Numbered from the stretch's first letter, positions 31,275 to 39,941 are shown. The stretch: 41,964 nucleotides of DNA from UMGS1601 sp964617585 (GCA_964617585.1 CAZTXS010000013.1:1-41964); one strand, 5' to 3'. The notes: generated by a model from the letters alone, not told the origin. Made by a program: numbers and translations.

Positions 31275-32657
31275 TTACACCGCAAGCGTTCCTGTTTCAG
31301 ATTCAACTAAAAGAAGTATTTGCTCCTCCTCGCCGTTGTCGCAGTTTATATAAACCAAAACATTATGATTGTCATTCGTCTTGCATTTTAACTCATAGCA
31401 TAAGATTTCCACATCTCCGTCAGACGGAATTAAAGCCTTTCGCACGCTGTTAATACTCAACCTGCTTGAAGCTGCGTCCTTAGCGTCGTCAATAGTTATT
31501 TTCGGATTTTCAAGCGTTCTCTCCTTGTGATTTACCAGATACCCTCTTGCGTCAAAACCCAAAACCTCGCCGTTATCCATAGCGACTTTTACTTTAATCA
31601 AATCTGTATAGTATATAACGTCGTTTTCTTCAAACGCAAAATTTACAGTACATACATTGCCTATAGTTTCATAATAGGTCGGCTCCATTTCATAAATTCC
31701 CAGTTCGCTTAGATAACCGTTTGCATAATCTACAGCTTCTTCATTTTGAATATTGCTCTGCGTTACATCACGGTTTCTGATCATATATGAACAATAACCG
31801 CCGTTTTTTGTTACCGCAACCGTTGTATTTTCTCCTTCTATATCGCTCTCAAAAATATATGAAGGCATTTTTCCGTCCTCGCTATTTGTAAGGCTTAAAT
31901 TTTCCTCCTGAACAACCGAAACCTCAGCTGCGTGCTTTTTAGCTTTTTCCTCAGTTATTTCTTTTTTGTCTTTCAGCATTTCGGGTTCTTTTTCAAGTAT
32001 ATGATCGGAATAAGGTCCGTCATATATCAAGGTAGGATAATCCTCAAAATTCTCCTCAATGGTCGCAAGGCTTATGCTAGAAGCGCTCTCACTGCTGTTA
32101 TCGCTCTTTATTTCGTCCTCGGATACGTTGTTAATTCTAGACACAGTTTGATATGAAAGCTTCTCGCCGTTTCCTCTTATGCTCTGCTCTATCTCCCAAA
32201 GCTTGTTTTTAAACTCGTTTGAATAATCATAAAGCTTCTCCAGCGTCTGATATTCCTCATCGGAAATCTTTTCCCCTTTTTCAAGCTTTTCACTCAAGCT
32301 CTGAGCGTAATTACCCACCTGAGATAAAAACTTATTAGCTCCCTCCAGGCTTTGCTCCGCCGTCGAAAGCTGAGAAAGAGAAGCCTTGGCGCTTGTTGAA
32401 TCCAAAAGCAAATCGTTTGAGATTGAAGCCAGCATACCGGAGGTTCCTGAATACAAACCCTTTTGCAGCGATGTATTAATATTATCAGCCGCCATAGACA
32501 GATCCTCAATAGCCTTTAAATAACTGTACTCAAGCGCAAGCTCCGCTTTTTTGGTTCTTATGCCGAAGGACAGTATAACAGCAAACAACAATAAAAATAA
32601 TGCCGTTATAAAGGTTACTATACGGACAAAAGCCCGTCTGCTCATATGTGAAGTCAT
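31275..32657 (-). CDS. ypeB: Germination protein YpeB
   Basis: YpeB is needed for correct placement or stability of the cortex-lytic enzyme SleB in spores. Seen: 460 residues with an N-terminal membrane segment (VRIVTFITALFLLLFAVILSFG), the characteristic central region (KAIEDLSMAADNINTSLQKGLYSGTSGMLASIS), and a C-terminal half with PepSY-like repeats. GGGAG precedes the ATG, and MSRR four codons later is an alternative start. It is normally next to sleB. No SleB-like gene is visible within this window, which is unusual. Confidence 0.93.
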   Translation of the reverse strand: MTSHMSRRAFVRIVTFITALFLLLFAVILSFGIRTKKAELALEYSYLKAIEDLSMAADNINTSLQKGLYSGTSGMLASISNDLLLDSTSAKASLSQLSTAEQSLEGANKFLSQVGNYAQSLSEKLEKGEKISDEEYQTLEKLYDYSNEFKNKLWEIEQSIRGNGEKLSYQTVSRINNVSEDEIKSDNSSESASSISLATIEENFEDYPTLIYDGPYSDHILEKEPEMLKDKKEITEEKAKKHAAEVSVVQEENLSLTNSEDGKMPSYIFESDIEGENTTVAVTKNGGYCSYMIRNRDVTQSNIQNEEAVDYANGYLSELGIYEMEPTYYETIGNVCTVNFAFEENDVIYYTDLIKVKVAMDNGEVLGFDARGYLVNHKERTLENPKITIDDAKDAASSRLSINSVRKALIPSDGDVEILCYELKCKTNDNHNVLVYINCDNGEEEQILLLVESETGTLAV

Positions 32658-32723
32658 AATAATTTTCTCCCTTTTATAAGTTATTTAAAACTATTATTTC
32701 CTCACTATATAAATTTATACACT

Positions 32724-32865
32724 TATAACTTAGGCAAGATGTCCCCCGCCTCTATAGGCGGCGGGTTCCATTACCCGGTCAGTAGCGGGATACAATCCCC
32801 TACTGACCGACTGGTCGGCACTGCCGACCCTTGCCGCATTGAATGACGGGCAAGCCCTTATTGAA
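32724..32865 (+). repeat. GC-rich structured repeat, copy C (full length)
   Basis: This 142-bp copy carries all helices: GGCAAG/CTTGCC, CCGCC/GGCGG, CGGTCAGTAG/CTACTGACCG and GGTCGGC/GCCGACC, then the tail TTGAATGACGGGCAAG. It lies between ypeB and clpC, antisense to both. Confidence 0.9.
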
Positions 32866-32889
32866 AAAAGCCTGATTAAAATAATAATT

Positions 32890-35280
32890 TCAGGCGTTAA
32901 GCTTTAAACGGCTTTCATTTTCAACGCTGAATTCACCTCCGCAAACGGAAATTTTCAACTTTTTACATTCGATTTCCGAAAGAAATTCATCGGTAATCAG
33001 GTTCTCTATTTTTCTTCTTATTATTCTGGGAATTTCTCTTGCTCCGTATTCTTTTGAACAGCCGTCACGACTGAGCTTTTCAGCAACCATCGGCGTATAT
33101 GAAAGCCTAACTCCCAGCTCCATACACCTATCTGCAAGCTTTTTAAGCTCCAATTCAGCTATTTTAATAAGATCCTCGTCTGTGAGAATATCAAAGGTAA
33201 TTATTTCATCAATTCGATTAATCAGCTCGGGAGAAAAGATTTTTTTAAGTTCTGTTTTCATTTCCCTGTCGTTGAAGCTGTTTGACTTAACCGCCTGAGA
33301 AAAACCCAAGGAGTTATCATTTGTTATCTTTCTTGCTCCTATATTCGACGTCATTATTATAATTGTGTTCTTAAACGATACCTTTCTTCCCGTAGAATCG
33401 GTGAGAAAACCGTCGTCGAGAATCTGCAAAAGCAGATTTAATATATCAGGATGAGCCTTTTCTATTTCGTCAAACAGTATAAGCGAATAAGGGTTTCTTC
33501 TGACCCTTTCGGTCAGTAGGTTTCCGTTCGGAGAATCATAGCCTACATATCCGGGAGGAGAACCTATAAGCTTAGAAACGCTGTGCCGTTCCATAAACTC
33601 CGACATATCAAACCTTATCAGATTATTATCACCTCCGAAAACCTCGTTTGCAAGCTCTTTCGCCAAGGCTGTTTTCCCTACTCCGCTTGCTCCGAGAAAA
33701 ACAAACGACCCTATCGGTCTTGAAGCCTCCTTTAATCCTACTCTTCCCCTTTTAATCGCCTGAGACACCGCTTTCACCGCATTATGCTGACCGATTATTT
33801 TTTCGGATAGGTTTTTCTCAAGCGAGCATAGCTTTAAAAGCTCGCTCTTTTTTATTGACTCCAACGGAACGGAAGTGATACTTGAAATTCTTTTATCTAT
33901 ATCGATCTTTAAAACGCATTTTGTTTTGCTTTCATCAAAAGAATTATTGTAGGTCTGCGAAAGCTTATCTAAATAGTCGTTCTTAGTTATTTTTCCCAGA
34001 ACATAATCGTTAAAAACCTCATACATTTCCCCCGTGCTAATATCGCTTTCGTCATTACTTTCAAGGTGAACATAAGCGCAGGCTTCGTCAATAAGGTCTA
34101 TAGCCTTATCGGGAAAATGCCTGTCGGTCATATATCTTCCCGAAAGCTTAACCGCTTCAAAAATCGCTTCGTCTGTAATTTTCAAACCGTGAAAAGCCTC
34201 ATATTTAGGAATCAGACCTCTTAAAATTCTTATTGTTGCAGCCTCGTCAGGCTCTTCAACCTTAATAGTCTGAAACCGCCTTTCAAATGCGGAATCTTTC
34301 TCAATGTGCGTTCTGTATTCGTCGTACGTTGTAGCGCCTATTATGCTTATTTCTCCCCTTGCCAGCGCAGGCTTCAGAATGTTGGCGGCGTCTATAGCTC
34401 CCTCCGCCGCACCTGCTCCTATAATAGTATGAATTTCATCTATAAAGAGTATTATCCCTCTTGACCTTTTTGCTTCTTTAATACATGACTTCAAACGCTC
34501 TTCAAAATCTCCCCTATACTTTGCTCCTGCTAAAAGCTCCGTTATATCAAGCGCAAATATTCTCTTTCCCTGAAGCGCTCCCGGAACGTTCTTTTCATAT
34601 ATTCTGCGTGCAAGAGCTTCCACTATAGCTGTTTTACCCACACCCGCTTCGCCTACTAAGCAGGGATTGTTTTTCTGACGTCTTGATAATATCGCTATAA
34701 CCTGATTGATTTCATCATCACGTTCCAGCACAGGATCAAAGTTTTCTGCGGCTTCTTTCCCGGTCAGCTCTCTCGCATACTTGGAAAGATATTTAAGCCT
34801 TTCATTGTTCGGTTTAAAAAAAGCAACGTCCGCTTTGCCTATTGTTGAACAATCGTTATACAACTTGGAAACAGGTATCTCAAGCTCTTCTAAAATCTGC
34901 ATGGCCTGCGAATCACCCTGCCTTAGCATAAGCATCAGCATATGCTCCGTTCCGCACTGCTTTGAACCTAAGCTCTTTGAAAGCGAAATCGCTCCGTTTA
35001 CTATTTTTTCGGCGCAGGGAGTCATACAATTTTCATTCTCATCAAGCCTGCACGGAGTTCCTATTCCTATCGTCTCCTCAAGCTTTTCAAGGACGTCTTC
35101 TTTATTAACTCCGTTTCTCGACAGCACAACCGACGCCGTACAGCTTCCGCTTTCCAAAAAAGAAAGTAAAATATGCTCGCTTCCAACATATGTGTGACCG
35201 AGCCTGCCTGCGATAATTTTGGCATTATCTAAAATCTCTCTGCATTTTTTAGTCATTTCATCTGAATTATAACTTTTCAT
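32890..35280 (-). CDS. clpC: ClpC-type AAA+ chaperone/protease ATPase
   Basis: This Clp ATPase of 796 residues unfolds proteins for degradation by ClpP. Seen: an N-terminal repeat domain (GHTYVGSEHILLSFL... GTEHMLMLMLRQ), the first AAA+ domain with GEAGVGKTA and ILFIDEIHTIIGAG, a short middle domain, the second AAA+ domain with GASGVGKTA and ILFDEIEKAHPDI, and an LGF loop (NSLGFS) that can dock ClpP. I chose the ATG at 35280 with AAAGGAG upstream. The longer frame to 35409 runs into the promoter. The usual ctsR-mcsA-mcsB neighbours are absent, so regulation here is not the Bacillus type. Confidence 0.92.
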   Translation of the reverse strand: MKSYNSDEMTKKCREILDNAKIIAGRLGHTYVGSEHILLSFLESGSCTASVVLSRNGVNKEDVLEKLEETIGIGTPCRLDENENCMTPCAEKIVNGAISLSKSLGSKQCGTEHMLMLMLRQGDSQAMQILEELEIPVSKLYNDCSTIGKADVAFFKPNNERLKYLSKYARELTGKEAAENFDPVLERDDEINQVIAILSRRQKNNPCLVGEAGVGKTAIVEALARRIYEKNVPGALQGKRIFALDITELLAGAKYRGDFEERLKSCIKEAKRSRGIILFIDEIHTIIGAGAAEGAIDAANILKPALARGEISIIGATTYDEYRTHIEKDSAFERRFQTIKVEEPDEAATIRILRGLIPKYEAFHGLKITDEAIFEAVKLSGRYMTDRHFPDKAIDLIDEACAYVHLESNDESDISTGEMYEVFNDYVLGKITKNDYLDKLSQTYNNSFDESKTKCVLKIDIDKRISSITSVPLESIKKSELLKLCSLEKNLSEKIIGQHNAVKAVSQAIKRGRVGLKEASRPIGSFVFLGASGVGKTALAKELANEVFGGDNNLIRFDMSEFMERHSVSKLIGSPPGYVGYDSPNGNLLTERVRRNPYSLILFDEIEKAHPDILNLLLQILDDGFLTDSTGRKVSFKNTIIIMTSNIGARKITNDNSLGFSQAVKSNSFNDREMKTELKKIFSPELINRIDEIITFDILTDEDLIKIAELELKKLADRCMELGVRLSYTPMVAEKLSRDGCSKEYGAREIPRIIRRKIENLITDEFLSEIECKKLKISVCGGEFSVENESRLKLNA

Positions 35281-35397
35281 ATTGCAATCTCCTTTATGAT
35301 ATACATAAGTTTTGGCAAAACATTCAGAATTATTCTCTATATATTTTATGCAGCTTATATTTGTCTGTAACACTTTTTTTAAAATGCCATACACTAT

Positions 35398-35426
35398 ATT
35401 ATAAAGCAAAATTATTCGGCAGAAAA
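35398..35426 (-). promoter_or_regulatory. Possible clpC promoter
   Basis: A TATAAT (35403-35398) on the minus strand with only a weak -35 box, TTTTCT (35426-35421), at 17-nt spacing. It would give a leader of about 110 nt. I see no CtsR-type heptad repeat. Confidence 0.35.
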
Positions 35427-35514
35427 CAAGAAATTCTGCTTGTGCAGACGGCTGCCCGGCAGCCTTGCGTATGTTGCTTTATAAAATTTTATACATTGTA
35501 AAGGAGTGCGTATT

Positions 35515-35631
35515 ATGAACGGTTTCGGATGCGGAGGATGTACATGGATTATCATTTTAATCCTTATCCTGTTCTGCTGCTGCGGCAACAACAACGGCTG
35601 CTGCGACAACGGCTGCGGCTGCGGCTGCTAG
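35515..35631 (+). CDS. Small Cys/Gly-rich membrane peptide
   Basis: This 38-residue peptide begins MNGFGCGGCTW, has one hydrophobic segment (IIILILILF, about 12-20) and a Cys/Asn/Gly-rich tail ending GCGCGC. The AAGGAG site, the strong hairpin terminator just after it (35664-35696), and codon choices that keep Cys and Gly clusters all support a real gene. It resembles short Firmicute membrane peptides of the YjcZ kind, but with cysteines, and it could bind metal or act at the spore surface. Two small hairpins (GGCTGC/GCAGCC at 35450-35464) lie in its leader. No function is known. Confidence 0.7.
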   Translation: MNGFGCGGCTWIIILILILFCCCGNNNGCCDNGCGCGC

Positions 35632-35663
35632 TTTCTTAATTAGAACTGGTCAGCACTTAAATT

Positions 35664-35696
35664 AAAGGACCTGAGGGAAATCTCTCGGGTCCTTTT
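35664..35696 (+). terminator. Terminator after the Cys-rich peptide gene
   Basis: AAAGGACCTGAG pairs with CTCGGGTCCTTT (one G-U pair) around an 8-nt loop, ending in TTTT. Confidence 0.85.
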
Positions 35697-35720
35697 GCCG
35701 CTTTAAGCTAAATATTCATG

Positions 35721-35749
35721 TTGACAGGCTATGTTAATCGTTGTATAAT
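35721..35749 (+). promoter_or_regulatory. Perfect consensus promoter ahead of repeat copy D
   Basis: TTGACA (35721-35726), a 17-nt spacer and TATAAT (35744-35749). Transcription should start near 35757, only 18 nt before repeat copy D, and run on into the 50-residue peptide gene. Confidence 0.8.
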
Positions 35750-35774
35750 AAAATTATTAAATTTAAATAACAAA

Positions 35775-35917
35775 TATAACTAAGGCAAGATGTCCCCCCG
35801 CCTCTATAGGCGGCGGGTTCCATTACCCGTTCAGTAGCGGGATACAATCCCCTACTGAATGACCGGTCGGCAACGCCGACCCTTGCCACGTTGAATGACG
35901 GGCAAGCCCTTATTGAA
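35775..35917 (+). repeat. GC-rich structured repeat, copy D (full length, transcribed)
   Basis: This 143-bp copy has the full set of helices. The third helix reads CGTTCAG/CTGAATG, where copy C has CGGTCAG/CTGACCG, so both strands changed together. The loop of the fourth helix differs (AAC) but its stem does not. It forms most of the leader of the peptide gene at 35958. Confidence 0.9.
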
Positions 35918-35957
35918 AAATAACAAGACTATATGACAAAAGAAAGGCGGTAAAACT

Positions 35958-36110
35958 ATGGATAACAAATCAGAAGGCAGAGGCTTTTGGATTATTTTAA
36001 GTGCGCTTGTCATTATTGCGGCTTCATCGGTTTATTTTGTATACAAACTAATGAGTGATAAGGCTTATAACGAAAAATGGCGTGATTATGACGAATGCGG
36101 AATAATGTAG
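35958..36110 (+). CDS. Small single-pass membrane peptide
   Basis: This 50-residue peptide begins MDNKSEGRGFW, has one membrane helix (about 11-31, IILSALVIIAASSVYFVYKL) and a short charged tail ending ECGIM. AAAGGCGG lies seven bases before the ATG. The upstream consensus promoter and the terminator at 36127-36152 frame a small transcription unit with the repeat element as its leader. Function unknown. Confidence 0.65.
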   Translation: MDNKSEGRGFWIILSALVIIAASSVYFVYKLMSDKAYNEKWRDYDECGIM

Positions 36111-36126
36111 TCGGTTAAAAATATTT

Positions 36127-36152
36127 AGCGGAACATTTCTGTTCCGCTCATT
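36127..36152 (+). terminator. Terminator after the 50-residue peptide gene
   Basis: AGCGGAACA and TGTTCCGCT form a perfect 9-bp stem with a 4-nt loop, followed by CATTTT. Confidence 0.7.
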
Positions 36153-36180
36153 TTACCAATTCCTCTATCATTTTCTTTGC

Positions 36181-36252
36181 CTATCGAAGGACAGGCAACC
36201 CTTTTGGCGACAAGTCTTCCCAACTTTGTTTTAGAGCGTTTTTGGTATTCAT
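36181..36252 (-). CDS. Tentative tiny ORF, possibly a gene remnant
   Basis: A 23-residue frame begins MNTKNALKQSWEDLSPKG and has TTAGGAGG at good spacing before its ATG. The same frame stays open upstream for about 15 codons and resumes after the TAG for ten more, so it may be the decayed end of a longer gene. No homologue is recognised. Confidence 0.25.
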   Translation of the reverse strand: MNTKNALKQSWEDLSPKGLPVLR

Positions 36253-36314
36253 CAACAGCCTCCTAACCTCTTTTTTCAGCTTATCAGCGATTTTTTCTTT
36301 TTTCCCTAAATATC

Positions 36315-36353
36315 AAAAACCGATTATCACAGGAACAGATAATCGGTTTTTTT
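36315..36353. terminator. Terminator between the peptide region and yfhO
   Basis: AAAAACCGATTAT and ATAATCGGTTTTT form a perfect 13-bp stem around an 11-nt loop, with T runs in both directions. Confidence 0.8.
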
Positions 36354-36359
36354 CAGTAT

Positions 36360-36384
36360 GGTGAGCCGCTTAAAGCGGCTCACC
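36360..36384 (-). terminator. Perfect 10-bp hairpin just after yfhO
   Basis: GGTGAGCCGC and GCGGCTCACC pair exactly with a 5-nt loop, 7 nt after the stop of the YfhO-type gene. Read on minus it comes before the hairpin at 36315-36353, so the two probably form a double terminator. Confidence 0.6.
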
Positions 36385-36391
36385 AGCTTTA

Positions 36392-39300
36392 TTATTCTTT
36401 GTATTTATTATCAGGGTCGTTTTCTATTTCAGGGGATTCAAGCTCTATTTCATTTTCGTCTGAATCAAAAATCTCTATATTTTCAGAAAGCCTTTCTTCA
36501 TCAAGCTTTAAATCTTGAACTTCTTCAATGACATCTTTATCAGGGCTTTTTTCTGTTAAAGTATCGGGACTCTCTTCTGTTGAAGCGTATAAATCATCTT
36601 CTTCAAGTAGTTCAATCAGCTCAGCTTTTTTACTTGCCTTTTCAAGCTTTTTAAGCTTATGATCTTCCTCCAGAACGTCTAATGACTCGAAGCGTTTTGG
36701 TTTGAGCTTTCTGACTAAGATACTCAATAGTATTAAAGCGGCAAGACCCGAAACCGATATGATTATTCCGCTGATAAATCCGGGAGGGGTATATTTAAGC
36801 TCAACTGTATGCTTACCCTTTTCAAGCTTAACGCCTAATACCGCATCGCAAAGCTTGTAAGTTTCAGCTTTTTCTCCGTCTACATAAGCTGTCCAGCCCT
36901 CGGCGGGAATAGCCGTATACATAATACCGTCTTTTTCAGCTTCTATCTCGCCTTTGAAGTAAGTATCGCTGTGCTCGGAAATATCATAGCTTCCGTTTGA
37001 TTTCAGCTTTTCAAGACCCTCTTGAAGCACGTCGTCGTTTATCTGATATACAAGACAGCTCAGGCTTCCTCCTGAGGTCAACGGTTCAGTAGTGGTTCCC
37101 GAAACTGAAGCTGTTTCACCTGCTTTTGCATAACCGACAGGAAAAACGTATTCAAGATCATTTTCAACGGTGTATGAGTATGTTTCATCACTTGAACTGA
37201 TTTTAGTTTCTATACTTTCAATATCTGTACTGTCAAAGAAGCAGTAAAGCATTGCGTCTGAATCAACCTTATAGTTAAATGTCAGAGTTGCGTTTTCATT
37301 TGAGGAATCAGAAGAAACGTCCTCATCGTCAACTATTGATACCTCAGTCAATACAACTCCGAATCCTTCGATAACAAGTCCTCTTTCTTTAATATCGTCT
37401 GTAACATCGATTGTGAATTCAAGGGGCTGACCGGCTTCAAAAGTATCTTCTACGCCCATAAGCTCAGGCTCTTCGTCTTCGCTTTCAGCGGGTGTGTAGA
37501 AGAAAAAGTCAGAATCCTCCTCCCATATATCGGCGTCATCTTGATATTTGAAAGATACATAAAGCGTCTTGTTTTCCAGTTCATCGCTTATTTCTTCGTC
37601 TTCATTCAAGCCGATTGCTTCCTTAATATCATCGGGAGTAAGCTGATAATAAGTATTTGCTTCTACGCCGTCAACATCGTCTTCTGAATTGTTGAGAGCT
37701 TTTTCACCTTTGAACAGAGATTCTCTTAATTCATAATAATAAACGCCGGTTGCGTCGTCCTCGTTGGTGATTGTTGCTTTTTCACCCTCGCCTTTAGTCA
37801 TAGTTACATATGAATATAAGTCCTTATCTATACCCGTCATGCTTCTAAACAGAGCGTTCAGGTAATAAAACGGATTGTTAGGGTTACTAAGCTTGAAATC
37901 TTTTAAGCCGCTTTCAGTCACAAATCCAAACGGAAGATACGCAGTGTTTTCATAAAGCTTAGCTCCGTCCGCTTCTGCGACTTCCTTTAAATATACGTCT
38001 GAATTTGTACCTGTTTTTGAAATTATATATTTCAGATTCAGCAATGCGTTTGTGAAGGGGCTTGTAGCTCCGTAATAATATCTGTTTCCGCCCGGCTGAG
38101 AAACTACTCCTATATTCTCCATATAATTTGAAACCGAAACATCGGACATTGAACTGAACTGTGAAACTCCGTAATATCGGTACAGACACGGGTCGTTGAT
38201 GGTATACCATTTTGACATTTCAGTACGGTAGAAGTCATCGTCCTCCGGCTCTGCTTTATCCAAAAGCTCCTGAACCTCTTCATTATCTGCATAATAACTG
38301 CTGTATGAGGATGTTCCTACCGCTTTAACTCCGCTTGAAGCGCAGGCGTATGTTTCAATCACCATGGGGATAATCATAAGTATCGATATGGTTTTAGTGT
38401 TTACATATTTTGATTTCATTAGCAGTATTGTAATCATCGCCAGATATGCAAGAGCAAGCGAGATGTTGTTTCTCAGTTCTGAATTGCTCACTTCAGAGGA
38501 CAAAAATCCTATCAGAATTATTCCTGCCGCAGCGGCGACAGCTCCGATAACGTGAATAACCGAAATATTTTCAAGCTGAGTAAACGCACGATACGCAACA
38601 ACTATGAGAACAAATGCAAATGTAAATGAAAATCTGAAAGGTATCTGGTTTGTAAAATGGAAGCCGTGCCAGATGTAGTCTAAAATATTATTGTTGCAGC
38701 TTATAATCAAAAATGTCAGAAGCAAAAGAACTACGATTTTTTCTCTGACAGAGATTTTTTTGGACAGCGCATGAACACCTATCATTATAACCGCCAACAG
38801 AGAACAATATAGGTTAGGCAGTCCTTCTAAGTGTGTAGGCGTCTGGAAAGCAAGCAGGTTCCCAAGCACTTCCTTAAAGTTTTTATAGAAAGTCATTTCC
38901 TCAGGGAAGCTTGAATTTCCTCCGGAATATGTTGATTTCAACGCAAGATACGCAGGGAGTACAAGTATTGCAGTTAAAGCAATACCTATCAGTGAGAAGA
39001 CAAGAATCTGCCAAAGCCTTGTTAAAATATTCTTGAAGCTTAGCTTTTGGCAGATAACCTCAGTTATAAAATACAGCGCGATAAATACGCAAAGAAAAAA
39101 TCCTATATAGAAATTTGAAAAGAATGCAACCGCAAGCGATATTGCATAAAGCTTGAATTTTCCGTTTGTTATCAGATAGTGCGCTCCTAAAGCAACAAGA
39201 GGCATTAACGCAACGGTATCCAGCCACATAATGTTCCAGTAATATCCCATGATATATGCGCACAAAGCATAAGGAATTGCGAACAGCACTATTGAAAAAT

Positions 39301-39805
39301 CATTTCTCTTGAAAACGTTTTTCAGGTACATACCCATAAACAAGCCTGCGCAGCCAACCTTAATACACACAAACAGAGCCAGGCTTTCTCTCAAATAAGC
39401 TTCGGGAATAAGCAAAGCCAAAAAATTAAGCGGACTTGCCGTGTAATAAGAAATTATGCCAAGGAAGTTCTGCCCCCAGCCTGACCTGAGCGAGTATAAA
39501 AGGGAGCCTCCGCTTTGAAGCTTGTCCTGAAGCTCAGATGTAAAGGGAAAATACTGATGCCAAAAGTCGATAACCATAATTTGATTATCGCCGGCAGGGT
39601 GAATTCCATTCTTTATAAACACTATAAGCATGATAAAAAAAGGTATCAGAAAGGACAGCAAAACAAAAATATGTCTTACTGCAAACTGAGTTCCTTTCAT
39701 ATTATAAAGCTTATATAACGCTGAATCGTGTCTGATAAGATAGTCTGAATCAGGATTATATACGTTTTGTTTTTGCTTCATAGTTCCGGATTTTTTATTA
39801 GACAT
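36392..39805 (-). CDS. YfhO-family multi-pass membrane protein
   Basis: This very large protein (1137 residues) belongs to the YfhO family, membrane proteins of the GT-C glycosyltransferase type. In known cases they modify teichoic or lipoteichoic acids. Seen: about 12-14 membrane segments in residues 45-490, the family region AGDNQIMVIDFWHQYFPFTSELQDKLQSGGSLLYSLRSGWGQNF with acidic residues in the first outer loop, a long extracellular beta-rich part (about 500-1000), one last membrane helix (about 1005-1030), and a strongly acidic cytoplasmic tail. The sugar and acceptor are unknown. The promoter is at 39848-39876. Confidence 0.88.
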   Translation of the reverse strand: MSNKKSGTMKQKQNVYNPDSDYLIRHDSALYKLYNMKGTQFAVRHIFVLLSFLIPFFIMLIVFIKNGIHPAGDNQIMVIDFWHQYFPFTSELQDKLQSGGSLLYSLRSGWGQNFLGIISYYTASPLNFLALLIPEAYLRESLALFVCIKVGCAGLFMGMYLKNVFKRNDFSIVLFAIPYALCAYIMGYYWNIMWLDTVALMPLVALGAHYLITNGKFKLYAISLAVAFFSNFYIGFFLCVFIALYFITEVICQKLSFKNILTRLWQILVFSLIGIALTAILVLPAYLALKSTYSGGNSSFPEEMTFYKNFKEVLGNLLAFQTPTHLEGLPNLYCSLLAVIMIGVHALSKKISVREKIVVLLLLTFLIISCNNNILDYIWHGFHFTNQIPFRFSFTFAFVLIVVAYRAFTQLENISVIHVIGAVAAAAGIILIGFLSSEVSNSELRNNISLALAYLAMITILLMKSKYVNTKTISILMIIPMVIETYACASSGVKAVGTSSYSSYYADNEEVQELLDKAEPEDDDFYRTEMSKWYTINDPCLYRYYGVSQFSSMSDVSVSNYMENIGVVSQPGGNRYYYGATSPFTNALLNLKYIISKTGTNSDVYLKEVAEADGAKLYENTAYLPFGFVTESGLKDFKLSNPNNPFYYLNALFRSMTGIDKDLYSYVTMTKGEGEKATITNEDDATGVYYYELRESLFKGEKALNNSEDDVDGVEANTYYQLTPDDIKEAIGLNEDEEISDELENKTLYVSFKYQDDADIWEEDSDFFFYTPAESEDEEPELMGVEDTFEAGQPLEFTIDVTDDIKERGLVIEGFGVVLTEVSIVDDEDVSSDSSNENATLTFNYKVDSDAMLYCFFDSTDIESIETKISSSDETYSYTVENDLEYVFPVGYAKAGETASVSGTTTEPLTSGGSLSCLVYQINDDVLQEGLEKLKSNGSYDISEHSDTYFKGEIEAEKDGIMYTAIPAEGWTAYVDGEKAETYKLCDAVLGVKLEKGKHTVELKYTPPGFISGIIISVSGLAALILLSILVRKLKPKRFESLDVLEEDHKLKKLEKASKKAELIELLEEDDLYASTEESPDTLTEKSPDKDVIEEVQDLKLDEERLSENIEIFDSDENEIELESPEIENDPDNKYKE

Positions 39806-39847
39806 TGATAAACCTCACTTTAACGAAATTTTTTTTAATTTATCTAA

Positions 39848-39876
39848 AGTATATCACAGGATAGTTTAAAAGTAAA
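39848..39876 (-). promoter_or_regulatory. Predicted promoter of the YfhO gene
   Basis: On the minus strand, TTTACT (39876-39871), a 17-nt spacer and TATACT (39853-39848), identical in both boxes to the prmA promoter. Confidence 0.7.
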
Positions 39877-39941
39877 TAATAAGATTAAATTGTAATCAAA
39901 ATTCTCTGAAATAGTTTTTTTATATCGGTTAAATTATACTG

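Noticed and set aside
34706..35197. A 163-residue plus-strand frame inside clpC
   Set aside because: It is low-complexity Ser-rich shadow of a conserved gene, with no own signals.
35412..35609. A 65-residue minus-strand frame over the Cys-rich peptide gene
   Set aside because: It is the shadow of the plus-strand peptide gene, with no ribosome site and a composition forced by the opposite frame.
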